Assembly: GCF_011386835.1 (NCBI RefSeq)
Contig: NC_088795.1
Location: forward strand, 99,880,434-99,944,433
Direction: 5' to 3'
Origin: Chrysemys picta bellii
Taxonomy: Eukaryota > Chordata > Testudines > Emydidae
Length of the DNA: 64,000 nucleotides
Below, one piece after another: positions 34,100 to 44,831 of the stretch (the first letter of the stretch is position 1; every line of letters begins with the position of its first letter). The translations under genes were made by a program, and so were the position numbers. The notes under the pieces are model-generated. The model searched no databases. It was not told the DNA's origin and saw only the letters and a list, made by a program, of their open reading frames with translations.

Positions 34100-34620
34100 T
34101 CCAGGGAGCAGCTTGGCTAGGGGCGGCTCCAAGGCAGGGAAGGGGGGTGGGGCAGGAGCAGCAGTGGATGCAGACAGCAACAGAGCAGAGCAGCAGGGGG
34201 GAGGAGGGGCACCCCTGCTCCGGAGACACCCTCTTAGCCATTGCCCAGCCCACCCAACCCTAAGGCCAGCCCTGCTGGGTTTGGTACTAGTCAATATTTT
34301 CATTAATACTTGGATAATGGAGTGGAGAGTATGTTTACAAAATCATGAGGGCTGAGGAATGGGGTGGGGGCAGAGCAGGGGACATAGAGGAGCGGTGGCT
34401 GGGGCCAGAGCAGACCTGCGGCTGGAACTGGGATTGGGGCGGAGTGGAGCTGCAGCTGGGGCCGGAGCTGGGCTGGGAATGAAGCGGGGCTGGGTGGTGC
34501 TCCCTCCCCGCCCCCTGTGGGAACTGGCCCGGGCCCCACCATGCACTCCCTGAACATTCCTCCATGTCCCCCTAGAGGGGCATGCCCCACAGTTCGTGGA
34601 CCACTGCTTTAGTCTGAAAG
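34100..34620. mobile_element. Patchwork of hAT ends and a CR1 scrap
   Basis: GGCTAGGGGCGGCTCCAAGG (about 34121) resembles the left end of the MITE at 754. 34278-34345 is a plus-strand CR1 shard (LVLVNIFINTWIMEW). GTTCGTGGACCACTGC at 34592-34607 is a hAT right end like that at 39913. The rest is GC-rich and the ORFs across it are compositional. Confidence 0.55.
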
Positions 34621-34750
34621 GAATATTGTATTAAAAAGATACTTTATAAACCCAAAAATCCTCATGTGATAATGGGATAATTACCAGAAATGAAAATAAA
34701 TTAGAAAGATAAAAACCTCAGGTTTTTCTTGCAATATTAAGAAGTTAGTG

Positions 34751-35059
34751 CAGGGGTCGGCAACCTTTCAGAAGCGGTGTGCCGAGTCTTCATTTATTCA
34801 CTCTAATTTAAGGTTTTGTGTGCCAGTAATACATTTTAGCATTTTTAGAAGGTCTTTCTATAAGTCCATAATATATAACTAAACTATTGTTTTTTGTAAA
34901 GTAAATAAGGTTTTTAAAATTTTTAAGATGCTTCATTTAAAATTAAATTAAAATGCAGAGCCCCCCCGACCGGTGGCCAGGACCCGGGCAGTGTGAGTGC
35001 CACTGAAAACCAGCTCATGTGCCGACTTCGGCATGCGTGCCATAGGTTGCCTACCCCTG
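34751..35059. mobile_element. hAT MITE 10 bp from the exon 8 donor
   Basis: 309 bp with ends CAGGGGTCGGCAACC and GGTTGCCTACCCCTG and an exact 8-bp duplication AGTTAGTG (34743-34750 and 35060-35067). On the gene strand its duplication starts at intron position +10 after exon 8. Confidence 0.95.
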
Positions 35060-35076
35060 AGTTAGTGCTTGCTCAC

Positions 35077-35189
35077 CATCTATAGGTTACAATGTTGCCA
35101 TAGCGTTGCTGGAATTCCAGATCAATTGGGTTATCAGGATCATTCAGATTAAAAAGAAACAATGTTTTCTTGCCAACCACCACGCTTAC
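35077..35189 (-). CDS. WDR19: WDR19 exon 8
   Basis: Reads [20 protein letters not shown] and [14 protein letters not shown]. It is 113 nt with donor GTGAGC. A hAT MITE (34751-35059) lies just inside the downstream intron: its target duplication begins at intron position +10 of this donor. Confidence 0.94.
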
Positions 35190-36429
35190 CTGCCAATTGA
35201 CAAAGTGAAAAACACACCCAGTGAGAACGCCATTTTAAAATAAAAACACTACTGTTTTTACTAAAAGACGAAGCTTTTATCCTTCAGAATTCAGTTCAAG
35301 GTCTGGTTCCACTGGTCAAGTTATAACATAAAATCAAAGGATACTGCGTTTTTTAGGATGCAGAGAATTGTCATCCATAGAGTGCAGGGAAACAGTATCA
35401 CAGCTCTGGTGGCTAATGTTAGTCAATGATATAAACAAAGCTTCTAAACAGATAACATTTCTAAACATAAAAAATATTTAATCATGTAATGAAATTTCCT
35501 TAAAAGCTATTCAAGTAATTTTAAAATGATTTCCTTAAAAATTATGAAGACATACAATTTAATATCTATCTAGATAAATGCTTTTTATTTGAGGAAATCC
35601 ACAGAGATGATGGATTTTGTCTCAGTTTTCAATGCTCTCTTTTTGCATTCTCTGGCGACCAAATAAATAGCATTACTATCAGACAAAGTAGAAGCTAGCT
35701 CAATGCAGGGTAACACAGGGAAGGGAGGAGATCATCAGAAAAAAGAGGCTTATTACTATAACACCTATAACAAGAAAACAAGGAAGAACTTGTTTTATGT
35801 CTCATGCTTTGTGTTTGCTTGGATTGACAAGAATATTAAACAAAAAGGTTATTTTCTATCTTAATTTAGATCATTCTCTTTTTGCCCTCAGTCTAAAAGT
35901 GAAGCACTATTCATGCTAACGCCTATTTTAGGAGTATTAAAATACTAATAAACCCCTTCCCCCCTAACCCTGTTTCTTAACATATTTGGGGGAAAAAACA
36001 AGCCCCAGTGCAAACCCAAAAAACGGTAATAGCTGATAACAAGAGATTTGAGTTTCCCCAAAGTCTGAGTGTGTGTGAATCCAAAGATTTGGCCTCAGCC
36101 CATCTCTAGTCATAACCTCTTAAAGCATTTAGTTCTTAAATGTGAGTACCACTAGTCATCGTAAGAGCTAAAGGTCTGAAATGTTTAAGAATTACTATTA
36201 TTTTAAGCTCTTCTTCTAAAGATACCACAGCAACTTTACTTTAGTTTGTAGTATAGTTTGTTTATTTTAATCAAATTAATTCTTCCTTTTCAGATAATGC
36301 CATCTCAACCTTTTAAGTAATATTGTATGCTAATGTGGCAGAGACAGGTAGGGCATTCTGTTTACATTCAGAACAATATCTGAGATGTGCTGAATGGTGT
36401 TGTGCATTGGTTTCATACAGTCTGCTTAC
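35190..36429. other. Intron, nothing recognised
   Basis: AT-rich intron between exons 7 and 8. No repeat family or RNA gene recognised. Confidence 0.4.
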
Positions 36430-36510
36430 TGTGCTTTCCCTGGTTGATATTCTTTCATCAGTCTTCATCACTGAGAACTGCATATCACTGGGATCCGATC
36501 TCACTGAAGT
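36430..36510 (-). CDS. WDR19: WDR19 exon 7
   Basis: Reads TSVRSDPSDMQFSVMKTDE and ends at the Thr before a GTAAGC donor. It is 81 nt in phase 0 on both sides. The sequence is less conserved than its neighbours but aligns to the TQVRSEPSNMQF segment known from mammalian WDR19. Confidence 0.9.
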
Positions 36511-37170
36511 CTGCGAGAATGAAGTCCAGATTCAGATATTATTTATTTATGTAGCACAGTGTGCCAAGCACTGCACAGATAAGGTAAGAGGACACTTTTC
36601 CTATCTAGAATATTTTGGGTGTTAATGCAATATAAATAAATAAATAATTAAATACATAAATAAATAATTACAACCATTCCACTATTCTCCCTTTATTCAC
36701 AACTCCAACATCCTTTCTTCATTAATAACAGAAGAAAAAAAGAAAGAAAAAGAAAAAGAAAGGAAAGGAAAGGAAAAAGATAAGTTTTGATCATGTTGAG
36801 CTTGAATTGCCAGGGAACATCCAGGTTTAGATGTCTAAAAGGCAGTTACAGATGCAAGTCTAAATAGAGATGAACAGGCAGATCTTCATGTTGTTTTGTA
36901 GACAGGGTAGTAACTGAAGTGGCGTGACCAATTGAGGTCATGCAGCAAAAGAATGTAGTGGGAAAAGAAGACAGGGCCAACATTTAAAGACAAAAGCGGA
37001 TGAGATGAAACAAGCAGCCCTGTCTACTCACCCATAAGGAGATTCATGTTGTATTTATATAGCTTTGCTCCCATATGAATTCCAAAGCCATTTACTGTAT
37101 ACAAAATACAGCCAAAACATAGATTCATTTGAACTCTCCCCAGACTAGGGTCCAGCTAAAGAAAAAACAG
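36511..37170. other. Intron with L2-like tail and GA-rich simple repeat
   Basis: GTGCCAAGCACTGCACAGAT near 36562 resembles an L2 tail, followed by (AAAT)n at about 36630-36665 and a (GAAA)n-type purine tract at 36732-36780. The remainder is unassigned. Confidence 0.45.
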
Positions 37171-37435
37171 GTACTTATCTGTACTGTAGCCATTGTTCTT
37201 TGAGATGCAGGTGCAGCCATGTATTCCACTCAGGTGTACACACGCCCATTGCACTGAAGTTGGAGAACTTTGCTTAGAACTGCCCATCGGACCCCTCCTA
37301 GCCACTCCCATAGCTATTTAAGGGCAGCACCACCCCAACCCCTCCTTAGTTCCGTCACACAAAGTATCAAGATTTGAGACTCCAATGCAGAGGGGACAGA
37401 AAGTGGGTTATGGAATACACGTCTGCACTCACATC

Positions 37436-37799
37436 TCAAAGCACAACAGTTACAGTACAGGTAGGTAACTGTTTTTCCATCTTCGAGCGGTTGCAGATGT
37501 ATATTCTACTCAGGTGACTCACAAGCAGTAACCGAAGAGGTAGGGCTTGGGGTTGGGCTCTAGTTAAACAGCGACTGGATGACTGCCTTTCCAAAGTGGC
37601 ATCTGACTGAGACGCAATCAAAATAGCATAGTGTCTTGTAAAAGTACGCACAGAAGACCAGATAGCAGCACTGAAAATGTACAGAAACATTACTGAGAAC
37701 AACAGAAGCTGCTTGGGCCCTCGTTGAATGAGTCACCAGTGTCTGTGGAGGAGCATTTGAGCTATCCCATATGCTGTTGTAATGCAGAAAGTGATCCAT
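37436..37799 (-). pseudogene. DIRS 3 tyrosine recombinase fragment
   Basis: VTHSTRAQAASVVLSNVSV in one frame and AAIWSSVRTFTRHYAILIAS in another, the same motifs as in DIRS 1. Frameshifted. Confidence 0.75.
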
Positions 37800-38779
37800 C
37801 TGGAAATCATCCCTGTGGAAACCAACTGACCTCCTTCATCTGATTCCCATAAGAGACAAAAAGCTGAAGTGATAAAATTCTTTAATCCCTTCCAGATAAA
37901 ATGCCAAGTAACGTCTCACATCCAATGTATAAAGGTGCTGTTCATCTGTATTTGAGTGCGGCTTAGAAAGAATACGGGTAAGTATATTGTTTGATGAAGG
38001 TAAAACAGTGAAACCATCTTAGACAAAAATCTTGGATGCAGCTGCAGAGTCAGTTTGTCTTTGAAAAATTGCATATATGGAGACTCTGCCATCAAGACCT
38101 GCAGTTCACTCGCTCTCCTTGCGGCAAAAGAAAGGCCATCTTTTGGCAAAGAAGTAACAGAGAACAGGTTGCTATGGGCTCAAACGGAGATCCTATGAGG
38201 GCAGCAAATACTATACTAAGGTCCGACAAAGAAATCTCTTCTTTCACAGGTGAAAAGAAATTGACATCTCCTCCACTACCATGAAGTCTGAGAAAATTAA
38301 CTTCCCTTGGATCGGAGGATAGAACACCAAGATTGCCGCTAAATGGACCCTCAACAAGCTGAGAGATGGACCAGAGAATGAACATGTAACAGGCAATGCA
38401 AAAATGTCCTGAATACAGGCTTGCCTCGGCTGAATTCCCTGGGCTAAACGTTTCTACTTGGCCAAATAGGCAGCCCTAGAGGATGTTTTTTTTACTACTA
38501 AGCAGAAGTTGCTGAAGTGTTTCCACATACTGTCCTTCCTCCTCATCTAACCATGAGGTGCAGACTGCTCAGCACCGGATGCCAAATTTGACTGTGGTGT
38601 CGAATCAGTAGGTCATGATAGAGGAGAAAAGAACTCGAAGGTCAAATAGGTAGATTGAGAAGGTCAGAGAGCCAACATTGTCTTGGCCAAACTGGTGCAA
38701 TGAGGATCAATTTGGCTTGATCCAACTTCAGTTTGAGAACAACCTTTGGAATGAGTGGGACTGTGGTGGGAGACATACC

Positions 38780-38980
38780 TCAACGCTGATCACCAATTCA
38801 GATAGGTGTCTGTTAACGAGACCGGACTGAGACCTGCTTGAGTGCAAAATTGACTCTTGTCTTTTGTTGCAAAGCAATCAATAGTCAGAATGCCCCATTC
38901 TCTGAAGATGGATCTTGGCATACTACCCTTCAGAGACGATTTGTGATTCTGGGAGAAATTTTTGCTGAGGTGATTGGCCA
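38780..38980 (-). pseudogene. DIRS 3 RNase H/recombinase linker
   Basis: WGILTIDCFATKDKSQFC followed by AGLSPVSLTDTYLNW matches the WG-x-P-x-x-DLFAT region that follows RNase H in DIRS elements. Confidence 0.65.
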
Positions 38981-39090
38981 AGTGATTCTGAGCACCTGGA
39001 ACGTGAGCAGCTGTGGGAGTGATGTTTTCCCCGATGCAAAATTGCCAAAACTTTATTGCCTCCTGACAAATCTGGTTGGAGCAGGCTCTT

Positions 39091-40590
39091 CAGGGCTGTA
39101 ACTAGGGTGGGGTGAGAAGGGCAATCGCCCAGGGCGCAGAGCCGGGGGGCATTGACCCCTCCCCCAACAGAGGTCTGGGTGGGGAGCAGAGGGAGTGGTA
39201 TGGAGCTGTTTTTTCTGCTGACAGTGCCTCTGCAACTGGATGCCACCTCCTGGGTTTTAGTGCCGTTCAGCTTTCCATTCTACATGTGCAGGGTACCTTA
39301 TGTGGCAGGGGTGGAAGGGCCAGGGGGATGGGCGGTGGAGGATATGGGGTAAGAGGCAGTGGGGAAGGAAGAGGATGGGATAAGGTGGGGAAAGAGAAGA
39401 GGATAGGGGAATGGGGGGGAAGCAGGAGCCACACATACCGCATCTCCTCGGCGGCAGCAGCAGCAGGGGCTCCCCCATTAAGCCAGCCCATCCCCCTCAC
39501 AGCATTGGCAGCTCACCTACAGTGGGTACCCCTTCCGCAGGTACCCCCTCCTGCACCTTCCAAATACCCGCTCCAGCTCCTCCTTTCCCTCCCCCCGGCA
39601 CTGTCTTCTATTTGGAAACTCGAAATAGGGTAACCCTAGGGCAGAGGTCTTCAATCTGTGGGGCGTGGCTGGGGCCGGGGCCTGGACCTGCACCAAGGGT
39701 CCTGGCTGCCTGTCCCATGCTCCATGCCCAGCTGGGGCTACAGGTCTCGGCCCCCAGTTGAGGGTCCACTCCTGCCCCCAGCTGTGGCCCAAGCCTCAGC
39801 CTGCTTACCCCGTCCGCATCCCCCTTCCCGGAACCACATCCCCCGCTCCCGGCTCTGTGGGGGGAGTGCGGATAGGGGAAAGGGGAGCATGAAGTAAAGT
39901 TTGGGGACCACTGCCCTAGGGGTCGCTCTGTTCTCACAGCCTTGGTTTCCGGAGCTGGTGGGAGCAAGTCTGCCCTGCTAGGAGCTGCCTATCCCCAGTG
40001 CCTGGGCTGGGCACCAAGCTCAGAGCTCAAGTTGCATGACCACAAGCTCTGCAGCCACAGGGCTGGGGCAGGGCAGTCAAGGGGAGCAAGGGATGGTTCC
40101 ACCCTGCACGCTGGGAGTGTGAAAAGAGTAACCTGGAAGCAATGGCAGGTCCATAGGTGGAGTCCGGGGTGTTACCAGGCTGCTGAGAGGCAGATGCCCA
40201 AGGGGGATGAGTACTGCAGGGAGCACCTCAAGGAGCATCACATGGCAGCCAGGCTCCATGGGCAGGGGCCAGCTCCAGGTGGTGTTGAAGAGGCATATCA
40301 GGTGCAGATTGGAGCTGTGCTGCCCACCCTGCCTGGGGAGTGCCCAGCTGTGTAGAGGTGGCTGGCTCGGGGAGCAGGGCAGGGAGGGCTGCCAGGTAAC
40401 CAACCAGCACCATGACTCCCACAGCATGGACAGCCAGGGCCCTGGGTAGGCCAGGTGGCTCCCACCAGCTTCAGGCTCCTGGAAGGAGGTGAGTTTTCAA
40501 ACTGTGGGGCACATTGGGAGGCAGAAATCTGGGGGGGCATGCAAATATGATTGCTTGCCCCAGGCGCTAAAATGTTTAGTTATGACTCTG
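39091..40590. mobile_element. GC-rich non-autonomous hAT element
   Basis: Ends CAGGGCTGTAACTAGGGTGG and AGTTATGACTCTG. Flanks AGGCTCTT (39083-39090) and GGGCTCTT (40591-40598) agree at 7 of 8. It separates DIRS RNase H halves on either side. The many overlapping ORFs reflect GC-rich composition and are not genes. Confidence 0.85.
39642..39913. mobile_element. hAT MITE nested in the larger hAT
   Basis: 272 bp with ends CAGAGGTCTTCAATCTGTGG and GTTTGGGGACCACTG, flanked by the exact palindromic 8-bp duplication CCCTAGGG (39634-39641 and 39914-39921). Confidence 0.93.
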
Positions 40591-40599
40591 GGGCTCTTG

Positions 40600-40860
40600 A
40601 TCTGTGCCTGAAAGGCCTGGTACACACTGTAAATGACTCGAAACTCCAGGATGTTGATATGAAGAGAACGTTCCTGATCTGTCCACAAACCTTGAACTTT
40701 CAATGACCCCAGATAAATTCCCCAATCTCCTGTGAAGGAATTGGTAACTATGGTTCTGATTGGTGGAGGGTAGGCAAAGGGAACACCTTTGCAAACATTT
40801 ATTGGATGGTCTAGTGGACTGATCAAATGACTGAAAATTCAGGAGATATACCACTTTAAT
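40600..40860 (-). pseudogene. DIRS 3 RNase H fragment
   Basis: Reads GSLKVQGLWTDQERSLHINI then LEFRVIYSVYQAFQ, the DIRS RNase H region (W-x-x-x-E-x-x-x-HINxLE). It continues at the left side of the hAT insertion. Confidence 0.78.
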
Positions 40861-40875
40861 CAGCCCTTAGGAGGA

Positions 40876-41145
40876 TTCATAGATTCATAGATTCTAGGAC
40901 TGGAAGGGACCTCGAGAGGTCATCGAGTCCAGTCCCCTGCCCGCATGGCAGGACCAAATACTGTCTAGACCATCCCTGATAGACATTTATCTAACCTGCT
41001 CTTAAATATCTCCAGAGATGGAGATTCCACAACCTCCCTAGGCAATTTATTCCAGTGTTTAACCACCCTGACAGTTAGGAACTTTTCCCTAATGTCCAAC
41101 CTAGACCTCCCTTGCTGCAGTTTAAAATAGATGAAGGTACAATCT
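40876..41145 (-). mobile_element. CR1 3' end
   Basis: On the minus strand, [19 protein letters not shown] and [13 protein letters not shown], then the CR1 3' UTR ending in repeated ATTCTATGAATC-like units (ATTCATAGATTCATAGATTC on the plus strand). Inserted within DIRS 3. Confidence 0.88.
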
Positions 41146-41332
41146 TGCATTCTGCAACATGTAATTGCATGTGGCCATATTGCCTAGCAATCTCAAGCAT
41201 ACATGGATTGTAGCTGAACAGTGAGAGTGGAGGGAAAAATCACAGGCGACAAATTGGTTGGAATTGTTCATTAGGAAAAACCGCCCTCCGAGTATAGTGG
41301 GGCCCCAACGAACTTAATTTTTTGTATTGGTA

Positions 41333-41623
41333 TTAACCATGACTGTTCAAAATCAGACCAGACGACTGAAAAGACAGAGTGAACTGGACGTAACAGAGGA
41401 CTTGGTCTCTAGACTTGCCCTTCACTAACCAATTGTTCAGGTAAAGAAAGAAAAGAATTCCTCTTTTTCTGAGATATGCTACTGCTAAAGTCATGCATTT
41501 GGTAAATATGCATGAAGCCAGGGACAGGCCAAAGGGGAGCACTAACAATGTTGACCCGCTGCTACAAATCTCAGAAACTTCCTGTGGCTTGGGGAAATTG
41601 CCATATGGATCATAGCAGGCCAA
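41333..41623 (-). pseudogene. DIRS 3 reverse transcriptase fragment
   Basis: Reads LPFGLSLASCIFTKCMTLAV then LFFLYLNNWLVKGKSRDQ. Both Asp of the usual YLDDWL box are Asn, so it is catalytically dead. Confidence 0.8.
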
Positions 41624-41655
41624 TGCTCAAACCATTGAGCTATCCCTCCCCCCAA
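41592..41655 (-). mobile_element. tRNA-derived SINE head
   Basis: Minus strand GGAGGGATAGCTCAATGGTT then TGAGCATTGGCCTGCTATG, an A-box bearing tRNA-like 5' end typical of turtle SINEs. Truncated before the B box. Confidence 0.65.
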
Positions 41656-42269
41656 AAACCTAGGCAGGGCAAATCTCGCCATTAAAGAGACCTTTCGCAA
41701 GGGCTTGTCTGGGAAGTAAGTGTCCTGAAGATCAAGAGCAGCAAATTAGTAGGTAGAAAGGAAAGCCTGCAGAGGGCAGAGTAGGAAGAAGCCCAGTGAA
41801 ATGGTAGCAAGGGTTGAGGTGGTGCAGCTCTTGGCTGCTGATTGTAGGGTCCCTGGGCTGGAACCCAGTGGGCAGGCCCAGGGTCCCCTACTAGTCACTG
41901 GGAAAGTGACATAGTTTTGCTTAGTAAGACTGCCTAGAACAGAACCTGGACCAGGTGGTACTGTGAGACTGTGTTATCCCAGAAGGGAAAAACTGTAAAA
42001 GAGGAAGAACTCCTAGAGAGCAAGAGGGGCCGCAGTATGAACAAGTAAAGGAAGGGGCATCAGAATGAGCAGAACTAATCCCCAGATACAGCCACAAGGG
42101 AGCACCCCAGCAGTGAGTAGACCCCATAACATACAACTGAGGCCATAATCCTGGAAGAAGTGTCTGCCATGTTCAGTGATGACTGCAATGACATCTTGCC
42201 CATTAGATGGCCTTCCACAATGCGTGTCTTGAACTCTTCCTTGGAGGATTCTGGCAACACTGCTCTACA
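41656..42269. other. Unassigned part of DIRS 3
   Basis: Probably decayed DIRS sequence upstream of the RT, but no motif was clear. Short ORFs here are not convincing. Confidence 0.35.
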
Positions 42270-42549
42270 GCCAAAATGCTTCTGAAATAAATGTAGTCAA
42301 ACTTTACTAATTCTGGGTCACTGAGAACGAAAATGATGCTTAAAATTGTTGATTGGTTCTAGTTTTCAAGATATGCTATTGGGTCAGTATATACGACCCT
42401 TGACTTGGGAATGGCGGAAGATAAGTGAGTTATAAAGGGAAGGGATCTCAATTTAAACCAGAAATGACTAAAATACATCTTTGACTGGATCTATGAATAA
42501 ATCTATGACTGGGATTGGACAGTACTTGCTTTTTAGGCAAAACAATGAA

Positions 42550-42630
42550 TGATGCAATCTGAAGCTGGTATTGCGTCATACATGATATAAATTGCATCAT
42601 GTTATTCCTAGAAGTCATGGATGATGCAAT
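42550..42630. promoter_or_regulatory. Cluster of four TGATGCAAT-type motifs
   Basis: TGATGCAAT at 42550-42558 and 42622-42630, ATTGCATCA at 42591-42599 and the variant ATTGCGTCA at 42570-42578, all within 220 bp of the ORF start. TGATGCAAT is the known C/EBP-ATF composite element bound by ATF4/CHOP-type dimers. Stress-responsive transcription, or alternatively transposase binding, is inferred. Confidence 0.55.
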
Positions 42631-42767
42631 CATAACGAAGCTTACATCACTCTGCTGAACAAATTGCCCTATATCAGCTCTAGAAACCATACAGTGTCCT
42701 GCTCTCTTATTTGTCAGTGTTTGATTTTGCAAAGGGACACATTTCTGTTTAGCCAAAGTGAGCAGAG

Positions 42768-44447
42768 ATGCCTTGTACTTGTGTGAACAGTGCAGATAAC
42801 TTCTGCTATGTTTGTGGTGAAGTGACTTTTGCATCACAAAAGCGCAGTATAACCAATGTGGTTAAGAAAGCCTATCACCTTTATTTTGGCTGCAAAATTG
42901 GAGATCAGGACAAGAGGTGGGCCCCACACATATGCTGCAACACTTGTGCAACAAATCTTCGCCAGTGGTTGAACAGGAAAAGGAAATCTATGCCTTTTGC
43001 AGTGCCAATGATTTGGAGAGAGCCAACAGATCATACCAGCAATTGTTACTTCTGCATGGTGCCTCCAGTTGGAAAAGGTGTGTCAAAGAAGAAAAAGTGG
43101 ACTGTGCATTATCCAAACATTCCATCAGCTATACGCCCAGTACCCCACGGAAAAGGACTGCCGGTTCCTGATGCACCGGCATCATTCTCACTTGAGTCAG
43201 ACGAGGAAGAGGAAGAGGATGAAACTTCTGGTCCTGAACCATCAATGTCACAGGACCCACATTTTCTCCCATCCTCCTCCTCTGAACCACACCTCATAAC
43301 ACAAGGTGAACTGAATGACCTTGTCAGGGATTTGGAACTACCCAAGAGTAAGGCAGAGCTGTTGGGCTCCAGACTACAGCGGTGGAATCTCCTGGCAGGT
43401 GATGTTAGGGTTTCCATGTTCCGTGACTGTCAAAAGGATCTTGTCCCATTCTTCTTCATGGAAGGTGATCTTGTAGCCTGCAACAACATTGATGGTGTGA
43501 TGGCAGCCCTCAACATCGTTCACGATCCAGATGAGTGGAGACTGTTCATTGATTCATCGAAGACGAGTCTTAAAGCTGTTTTACTGCATAATGGCAATGT
43601 TTTGCCATCAATTCCAGTTGGTCATGCAGTCCATATGAAGGAAACCTATGACAACATGAAACAACTTTTGAGGTGCATAAACTATGACCAACATCAGTGG
43701 CAGCTTTGTGGCAATTTGAAGGTTGTTGCTCTCTTGCTTGGTCTGCAGACTGGATACACAAAGTACTGCTGTTTTCTCTGCGAATGGGATAGTCGTGCAA
43801 GAGATTCCCACTACATCAAGAAAGATTGGCCACTCCAACAGTCATTGGAGCCTGGGAGGAAAAGTGTTCAGCATCCACCACTTGTTGAATCAAGGAAGAT
43901 TTTGTTACCACCCTTACACATCAAGCTGGGTCTGATGAAGAACTTTGTCAAGTCCATTGACAAAACACAAGCAGCTTTCAAGTACCTCCGTGGAAAATTT
44001 CCAAGGTTAAGTGAAACTAAGATAAAGGAAGGTGTCTTTGTTGGTCCTCAGATTCGTGAACTTCTTCGAGATGATGCATTTGACCATGCACTGCGTGGCA
44101 AGGAAAAGACGGCATGGAAAGCCTTCGAGTTAGTGGCAATAAATTTTCTCGGATACAACAAGGCAGACAACTACAGGTTGTTGGTGGAAAACCTCCTCAA
44201 GGCATACAAACACCTTGGTTGCAACACGTCACTAAAGATACATTTTTTGCACTCTCATCTAGATTTTTTTCCACCGAGCTGCGGAGCAGTGAGTGACGAG
44301 CACAGCGAGCGATTTCACCAGGACATTGCAACAATGGAGAAACGCTATCAGGGCAAATGGAGCCCATCAATGCTTGAAGACTATTGCTGGACAGTGACAA
44401 GAGATGCTCCATTTAATGAATACAAGAGACAAGCCAAGAAGCACTGA
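42768..44447 (+). CDS. 559-aa transposase-like protein, intact
   Basis: Starts at ATG in GCAGAGATGCC and runs 559 codons to TGA. The N-terminus has paired Cys motifs (CTCVNSADNFCYVC; HICCNTCATNLRQW; CYFC), which look like a zinc-binding domain. A basic KKKKW segment and a strongly acidic linker (SDEEEEEDETSGPEP, about residues 144-158) follow. The core contains LIDSSKTSLKAVLLHN-like sequence (FIDSSKTSLKAVLLHNGN), a second Cys-rich part (YTKYCCFLCEWDSRARD) and the C-terminal VSDEHSERFHQDIATMEKRY, whose Asp/Glu/His residues are catalytic candidates. I remember close relatives as repetitive proteins in invertebrates and reptiles but cannot name the superfamily. No hit to a host gene is implied. 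Being open over its full length amid decayed repeats suggests a recent arrival. Confidence 0.8.
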   Translation: MPCTCVNSADNFCYVCGEVTFASQKRSITNVVKKAYHLYFGCKIGDQDKRWAPHICCNTCATNLRQWLNRKRKSMPFAVPMIWREPTDHTSNCYFCMVPPVGKGVSKKKKWTVHYPNIPSAIRPVPHGKGLPVPDAPASFSLESDEEEEEDETSGPEPSMSQDPHFLPSSSSEPHLITQGELNDLVRDLELPKSKAELLGSRLQRWNLLAGDVRVSMFRDCQKDLVPFFFMEGDLVACNNIDGVMAALNIVHDPDEWRLFIDSSKTSLKAVLLHNGNVLPSIPVGHAVHMKETYDNMKQLLRCINYDQHQWQLCGNLKVVALLLGLQTGYTKYCCFLCEWDSRARDSHYIKKDWPLQQSLEPGRKSVQHPPLVESRKILLPPLHIKLGLMKNFVKSIDKTQAAFKYLRGKFPRLSETKIKEGVFVGPQIRELLRDDAFDHALRGKEKTAWKAFELVAINFLGYNKADNYRLLVENLLKAYKHLGCNTSLKIHFLHSHLDFFPPSCGAVSDEHSERFHQDIATMEKRYQGKWSPSMLEDYCWTVTRDAPFNEYKRQAKKH

Positions 44448-44831
44448 GTAGACACTGAATAGCTATGTACAGAATAGTTTTTTGCCTTTTGTTGCATAAT
44501 AAATTTTATTTATATAACCTTTTTGCTGATTTTTAAAGTGTTACATAAACAGGACAGGTGAAATATTATCATGTAAAGCAACCATAAACACATGAAAAGA
44601 TCTAGGTTTACAATTTATGATTAAAACTCTACTATCTACACAATATACATAGACATAAAATGTAAAAACTTAAATATCTTAGAAACAGTAGCCAATCAGT
44701 TGTTTTAATTGTCATATTTGAATTCAGCACATCAAAATACATAATAAATAGCACATTTTATCTCTGAAGCAGATGACTTCTCAAAAATTGTAGACCAGGG
44801 CAATTTATCAGTAATTTTGGACATAGCCTCC

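Larger units (their letters stand above)
42270..44800 (+). mobile_element. DNA transposon of unrecognised family with intact ORF
   Basis: The outer roughly 130 bp on each side are inverted relatives: GCTTCTGAAATAAATGTAGT and TTGATTGGTTCTAGTTTTCA on the left match GCTTCAGAGATAAAATGTGC and CTGATTGGCTACTGTTTCTA on the reverse complement of the right. It encloses one long uninterrupted ORF. Exact ends and target duplication were not resolved. A cluster of TGATGCAAT motifs precedes the ORF. It lies inside DIRS 3, next to a solo LTR. Confidence 0.75.

Noticed and set aside
34303..34590. Proline-rich ORFs of 60-98 aa
   Set aside because: GC-rich MITE sequence; no conserved motif and hAT ends on the right side.
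37560..37799. Host zinc-finger or signalling protein
   Set aside because: The motifs (THSTRAQA, AAIWSSVRTF-type) match DIRS tyrosine recombinase instead.
39112..40449. Many overlapping long ORFs on both strands
   Set aside because: They lie in a GC-rich non-autonomous hAT element with no protein family resemblance; stops are simply rare in this composition.
42834..44412. Reverse-strand ORFs opposite the 559-aa gene
   Set aside because: Shadow frames of a single long ORF on the plus strand; no independent motif.
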